This document shows positions 58,547 through 64,000 of a DNA stretch of 64,000 nt, piece after piece. The DNA is taken from NCBI RefSeq assembly GCF_009176645.1, contig NZ_AP019007.1, positions 2,976,001 to 3,040,000 of the forward strand, in the 5' to 3' direction. The stretch comes from Enterobacter oligotrophicus (GTDB lineage: Bacteria > Pseudomonadota > Gammaproteobacteria > Enterobacterales > Enterobacteriaceae). Each line of letters begins with the position of its first letter. Within the stretch, counting starts at the first letter, position 1. The translations under genes and the position numbers were made by a program. Under the pieces are notes generated by a model, which worked only from the letters and a program-made list of their open reading frames with translations, was not told the origin of the DNA and ran no database searches.

Positions 58547-59683
58547 ATGCACACCCGAAACCTGCTTGTCGCTTCACTCTCTTTACTGGCTACCGCCGCT
58601 GTCGCTCAAACCCAGTATGCCTGGGTCGGCACCTATAATCCGAACGGTGAAGGGCTGTACCGCTTCACCGTCGATCCACAAACCGGTGCGCTCGGTAATA
58701 AGACGCTGGTGAGCAAGTTGCCGAACGCCGCGCAACTGGCCGTCTCGCACGACGGCAAAACGCTTTATCTGGCAAGTGAAGTAGAGCAGGGCGTGGTGCA
58801 GGCGCTGCGGGTGGGCGAGAACGGCGAACTGAGTGAGCTGAATCAGGTTTCCTCCGGCGGTGCGGGGCCGGTTTATCTCTCTCTGACACCGAACGGCCAG
58901 CACCTGCTGGTGGCGAACTACGTCAGCGGATCGATTGCCGTTCTGCCGATCAAAACAGACGGTAGTCTGGGTGACGCGACGGACACACATCAGGATCAAG
59001 GTGAACCGGGTGCGGCGAAACCGGAAGCCGCTGTTGAGGGTAGCTTCGCCATCAGCGATCACAACGGCCCCCATGCGCACATGATCGCCGCCGATCCGAG
59101 CGGGAAGTCTGTTTTTTCTACCGATCTGGGGCTGGATCGTATCTATCAGTACCGCTTTGACGATCAAAGCGGAAAGCTGACGCCGAACGATCCGCCATTT
59201 ATCAATGCTTCCTCAAAAGGGGCGGGGCCGCGCCATTTTGTCTTTACGCCGAAAGGTGATGCCCTGTGGCTGATTAACGAAGAGGCGTCTACGCTCACCC
59301 ATTATGTGATGGACAGTCAGGGGCGGCTGAAAGAGGGGAAAACGATCTCAGCCCTGCCGGAAGGTTACAAAGGCACCAGTTTTGCCGCTGGATTGGTACT
59401 GAGTGTGGATGGAAAACAGCTGTACGTAGCTAACCGTTTGCATAACAGCATCGGGCACTTTACCGTAACAGCGGATGGCACGCTGACGCATCAGGATGAT
59501 GTCTGGACGCGTGGCGACTACCCGCGCACCCTGACGCTCGATAAACAGGGGCGCTGGCTGTACGTCATGAATCAGCGTAGCGACAACATTACCCGTTTCC
59601 GCGTTGGGCGGGACGGCAAACTGAGTTTTGAACCGGACTATACGCCGGTCGGCAGTCCATCCCAGATGGTTATTTCACCCTAA
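58547..59683 (+). CDS. Exported lactonase-type seven-bladed beta-propeller
   Basis: 378 residues of the YbhE/6-phosphogluconolactonase-like family (repeated blades with QTGAL, KGAGPRHFVFTPKGD, YPRTLTLDKQGRWLYVMNQ). Unlike cytoplasmic Pgl it begins with a signal peptide (MHTRNLLVASLSLLATAAVAQ), so it acts in the periplasm, perhaps hydrolysing a sugar-acid lactone before uptake. GAAGGAG is seven bases before the ATG at 58547. It is separated from the aldolase by a repeat but lies between it and the regulator. Confidence 0.83.
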   Translation: MHTRNLLVASLSLLATAAVAQTQYAWVGTYNPNGEGLYRFTVDPQTGALGNKTLVSKLPNAAQLAVSHDGKTLYLASEVEQGVVQALRVGENGELSELNQVSSGGAGPVYLSLTPNGQHLLVANYVSGSIAVLPIKTDGSLGDATDTHQDQGEPGAAKPEAAVEGSFAISDHNGPHAHMIAADPSGKSVFSTDLGLDRIYQYRFDDQSGKLTPNDPPFINASSKGAGPRHFVFTPKGDALWLINEEASTLTHYVMDSQGRLKEGKTISALPEGYKGTSFAAGLVLSVDGKQLYVANRLHNSIGHFTVTADGTLTHQDDVWTRGDYPRTLTLDKQGRWLYVMNQRSDNITRFRVGRDGKLSFEPDYTPVGSPSQMVISP

Positions 59684-59702
59684 GCAGTAAGAGGACAACC
59701 CC

Positions 59703-61613
59703 GTGCGATTTCCGAACCAACGTTTAGCGCAACTTTTCGATCTGTTGCAAAACGAGACGCTGCCGCAGGACGAACTGGCGCAGCGGCTGTCGGTTTCCAC
59801 GCGAACCGTCCGTGCTGATATCACCGCCCTGAACGCGCTGCTGGCGAGCCACGGCGCGCAGTTTATTCTGAGCCGCGGCAATGGCTACCAGCTTAGAATT
59901 GACGATGCAGCGCGTTATCAGCAACTTCAGGAGTCTCACCCGCGCACCTTGCGTATCCCCCGGACGGGGCCTGAGCGCGTGCACTATCTGGTGGTGCGTT
60001 TTCTTACCTCGGCATTTTCCCTTAAGCTCGAAGATCTGGCGGATGAGTGGTTTGTCAGCCGTGCCACGCTGCAAAGCGACATGGTGGAAGTGCGCGAGTG
60101 GTTTCACCGTTACAACCTGACGCTGGAAACCCGCCCGCGCCACGGCATGAAGCTGTTTGGCAGCGAGATGGCGACCCGCGCCTGCCTGACTGACCTGCTC
60201 TGGGAGCTGGCGCAGCAGGACAGCCTGAACCCGCTGGTGACCGACGTGGCGCTGAATGCGGGTGTAGCTGAACAGATGGTGCCTGTACTGCACGACGCGC
60301 TTACGCGCCATCACATCCGCCTCACCGACGAAGGTGAACTGTTCCTGCGTCTGTATTGTGCGGTGTCGGTCCGCCGCATCAGCGAAGGCTACCCGCTGCC
60401 GGAATTCCATGCGGAGGATGTGGAAGAGAACGTCCGCGAGGCGGCGAAAGATATCGCGGTGACGATTCAACAACTGGCGGGCAAAGCGCTTTCTCCGTCG
60501 GAAGAGAGCTGGCTGTGCGTCCACATTGCCGCCCGTCAGATTCAGGAGATTGCGCCAAGCGCGATTAACGCCGACGACGATGAAGCGCTGGTGAACTATA
60601 TTCTGCGCTACATCAACACCCACTATAATTACAACCTGCTCAGCGACGAACAACTGCATGCGGATCTGCTCACGCACATCAAAACCATGATCACCCGCGT
60701 GCGCTATCAAATCATGATCCCGAATCCGCTGCTGGATAACATCAAGCAGCACTACCCGATGGCCTGGGACATGACGCTCGCGGCGGTCTCTAGTTGGGGC
60801 AAATACACGCCGTACGTGATCAGCGAAAACGAGATTGGCTTCCTGGTGCTGCATATCGGCGTCGGGCTGGAGCGTCACTACAACATTGGTTACCAGCGTC
60901 AGCCGCGCGTGCTGCTGGTGTGCGACGCCGGTAACGCGATGGTGCGCATGATCGAGGCGGTACTGCAGCGCAAATACCCGCAGATAGAGATCACCCGTAC
61001 ACTCACCTTACGCGAGTATGAACTGGCCGAATCCATCGGCGAAGACTTCGTGATTTCAACTGCCCGCGTGAGCGAAAAATCTAAACCGGCGGTGATGATC
61101 GCCCCGTTCCCGACCGATTATCAGTTAGAACAGATCGGCAAGCTGGTGCTGGTGGACAGAACACGTCCGTGGATGCTGGATAAATATTTCGACGCCGCCC
61201 ATTTCCGTATTATCGATAAGCCGATTGACCAGCAAACCCTGTTCCGCGAACTGTGCGAACAGCTTGAAAGCGAAGGCTTTGTTGGCGCGGAGTTCCTGGA
61301 GTCCGTCGTCGAGCGTGAGGCCATCGTCAGCACCATGCTGGGTGACGGCATTGCACTGCCGCACTCCCTCGGGCTGCTGGCGCAGAAAACGGTGGTCTAT
61401 ACCGTGCTGGCCCCGCAGGGCATTAAATGGGGAGACGAAACCGCGCATGTGATCTTCCTGCTCGCCATCAGCAAAAGCGAGTACGAAGAGGCGATGGCGA
61501 TTTACGATATTTTCGTCACCTTCCTGCGCGAACGTGCCATGACGCGGCTGTGTAGTTGCGGGGATTTTGCCGAGTTTAAGGCGGTGGCAATGGAGAGTTT
61601 GAGCCGGTTTTGA
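59703..61613 (+). CDS. BglG/MtlR-type PRD transcriptional regulator with EIIB and EIIA modules
   Basis: 636 residues: N-terminal HTH (about 5-62, LPQDELAQRLSVSTRTVRAD), a second HTH/Mga-like part (about 88-165), PRD1 (about 170-285, His274), PRD2 (about 295-395, His325 and His384), an EIIB-like domain with Cys407 (LLVCDAGNAM) and an EIIA-like domain (about 495-636) with His554 (GIALPHS). Such proteins are activators whose PRDs are phosphorylated by the PTS. There is no AAA+ domain, so it is not a LevR/DgaR sigma-54 activator. It is the last gene of the cluster and presumably controls it through the palindrome at 52887. Confidence 0.87.
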   Translation: MRFPNQRLAQLFDLLQNETLPQDELAQRLSVSTRTVRADITALNALLASHGAQFILSRGNGYQLRIDDAARYQQLQESHPRTLRIPRTGPERVHYLVVRFLTSAFSLKLEDLADEWFVSRATLQSDMVEVREWFHRYNLTLETRPRHGMKLFGSEMATRACLTDLLWELAQQDSLNPLVTDVALNAGVAEQMVPVLHDALTRHHIRLTDEGELFLRLYCAVSVRRISEGYPLPEFHAEDVEENVREAAKDIAVTIQQLAGKALSPSEESWLCVHIAARQIQEIAPSAINADDDEALVNYILRYINTHYNYNLLSDEQLHADLLTHIKTMITRVRYQIMIPNPLLDNIKQHYPMAWDMTLAAVSSWGKYTPYVISENEIGFLVLHIGVGLERHYNIGYQRQPRVLLVCDAGNAMVRMIEAVLQRKYPQIEITRTLTLREYELAESIGEDFVISTARVSEKSKPAVMIAPFPTDYQLEQIGKLVLVDRTRPWMLDKYFDAAHFRIIDKPIDQQTLFRELCEQLESEGFVGAEFLESVVEREAIVSTMLGDGIALPHSLGLLAQKTVVYTVLAPQGIKWGDETAHVIFLLAISKSEYEEAMAIYDIFVTFLRERAMTRLCSCGDFAEFKAVAMESLSRF

Positions 61614-61619
61614 GGGAAG

Positions 61620-61640
61620 GGCGGATGAAAAATATCCGCT
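61620..61640. terminator. Possible weak terminator after the regulator gene
   Basis: GCGGAT and ATCCGC form a six-base-pair stem around seven bases, followed by TCTTAGTT. It lies in the short gap between the convergent regulator gene and nrdG. Confidence 0.4.
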
Positions 61641-61645
61641 CTTAG

Positions 61646-62110
61646 TTAACGCAAATGATGCACAACCTGGTTACTGCTGCCGCGCCAGATAAGCATAGGG
61701 TCTTTTAAATCCTGCACAAACTTGCCGTCGACCAGCACGTTAATCAGATCCACCACTTCCATTTGATGCGCATTCAGTTCATCCAGTTTGTAGCCCGTCC
61801 AGACCCAGATGTCTTTGCCCTCACATTCGCGGCGAATGCGTTTTACCAGCTTCAGGATCTCCGGCACGTTTTGCGGATGGAGCGGGTCACCGCCGGAGAG
61901 CGAGATCCCCTGGCGTTTGATACGCGTGTCGTTCAGATCGTTAATGATCCGGTCTTCCATCTCAGCGGTAAACGGCATGCCTGAATTTAAGCGCCAGGTG
62001 CTTTTGTTGTAGCAGCCGGGGCACTCGTGAACGCAGCCTGATACAAACAGGGTACAGCGGGTGCCGGGTCCGTTGACGATGTCGACGGGGTAGTACTGGT
62101 GATAATTCAT
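61646..62110 (-). CDS. nrdG: NrdG, radical SAM activase of anaerobic ribonucleotide reductase
   Basis: 154 residues. The 4Fe-4S cluster motif CVHECPGC (CX3CX2C, about residues 26-33) is visible, and SGGDPLHPQN is the SAM-binding GGE-like stretch. It generates the glycyl radical on NrdD. It lies downstream of nrdD on the same strand, with a 106-base palindromic repeat between the two. Confidence 0.96.
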   Translation of the reverse strand: MNYHQYYPVDIVNGPGTRCTLFVSGCVHECPGCYNKSTWRLNSGMPFTAEMEDRIINDLNDTRIKRQGISLSGGDPLHPQNVPEILKLVKRIRRECEGKDIWVWTGYKLDELNAHQMEVVDLINVLVDGKFVQDLKDPMLIWRGSSNQVVHHLR

Positions 62111-62125
62111 AGCGTTAACCTGATG

Positions 62126-62231
62126 CCCTCACCCCGGCCCTCTCCCACAGGGAGAGGGAGAAAACTGGGGCCGGCATAACAATGTGCTCGATCGGTTCCC
62201 TCTCCCTTGAGGGAGAGGGGTAGGGTGAGGG
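62126..62231. repeat. Nested palindromic repeat between nrdD and nrdG
   Basis: Outer arms CCCTCACCC (62126-62134) and GGGTGAGGG (62223-62231) enclose two CCCTCTCCC/GGGAGAGGG hairpins (62138-62158 and 62198-62219) and an unrelated 39-base spacer. It has the same plan as the element between ytfQ and ytfR. Confidence 0.82.
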
Positions 62232-62250
62232 GGAGAACCCGGCAAAGCAC

Positions 62251-64000
<1,750 letters not shown>

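Overview
The window reads as a chromosomal segment of an Enterobacter-like member of the Enterobacteriaceae. Nearly every core protein is a close match in length and sequence to its Escherichia coli K-12 counterpart. From memory, the order yjfP-ulaR-ulaG-ulaABCDEF-yjfY-rpsF-priB-rpsR-rplI-ytfB-fklB-cycA-ytfE-ytfF-qorB-ytfH-cpdB-cysQ-ytfJ-ytfK-ytfL-msrA-tamA-tamB-ytfP-chpSB-ppa-ytfQRT-yjfF-fbp-mpl-darP-pmbA-cybC-nrdG-nrdD is that of the K-12 95-96 minute region. Coding is dense, 3' ends often carry REP palindromes, and no prophage, insertion sequence, tRNA, rRNA or CRISPR array is visible. The species is not determined; the Enterobacter cloacae complex is a reasonable guess.

Layout. 1-7.4 kb: L-ascorbate (ula) regulon, divergently arranged around a 359-bp control region with two identical-length UlaR-type repeats, plus yjfY. 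7.6-9.3 kb: ribosomal operon rpsF-priB-rpsR-rplI with its S6:S18 leader. 9.4-25 kb: single genes and short operons for transport, nitrosative-stress repair, redox, nucleotide scavenging and sulfur metabolism, with an added DMT exporter, a Tsr-like chemoreceptor (FliA promoter) and an AraC regulator. 25.2-32.5 kb: accessory block of four consecutive Gfo/Idh/MocA oxidoreductases and a GPH sugar symporter, with a divergent LacI regulator, placed between ytfL and msrA. 33-45.5 kb: msrA, tamAB-ytfP, the chpSB toxin-antitoxin pair, ppa and the galactofuranose ABC transporter. 45.6-52.3 kb: a second FliA-type chemoreceptor, fbp, mpl, darP, pmbA and cybC.

52.4-61.6 kb is the most unusual part. Between cybC and nrdG lie a short hok-type toxin gene (51 codons, minus strand) with a sok-like antisense region, and then a ten-gene plus-strand cluster: a single-PRD protein, a glycine-rich SFCGS protein, a DUF4312-type protein, two polytopic membrane proteins (DUF4311 and DUF4310 types), an amidohydrolase, a DgaE-like PLP ammonia-lyase, a DgaF-like KDGP aldolase, an exported lactonase-type beta-propeller and a BglG-type regulator with PRD, EIIB and EIIA modules. 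A perfect 9-2-9 palindrome and a CRP-like site precede the first gene. I infer an uncharacterised, PTS-sensing uptake and breakdown system for an amino-sugar-acid-like compound, with the four small and membrane proteins as a candidate new transporter.

The window ends inside nrdD. Other notable small features are a perfect NsrR operator upstream of ytfE, a GcvB pairing site before cycA, a chpSB operator palindrome, and a family of nested CCCTCACCC/CCCTCTCCC palindromic repeats at three loci, one of which supplies the ribosome binding site of ytfR.
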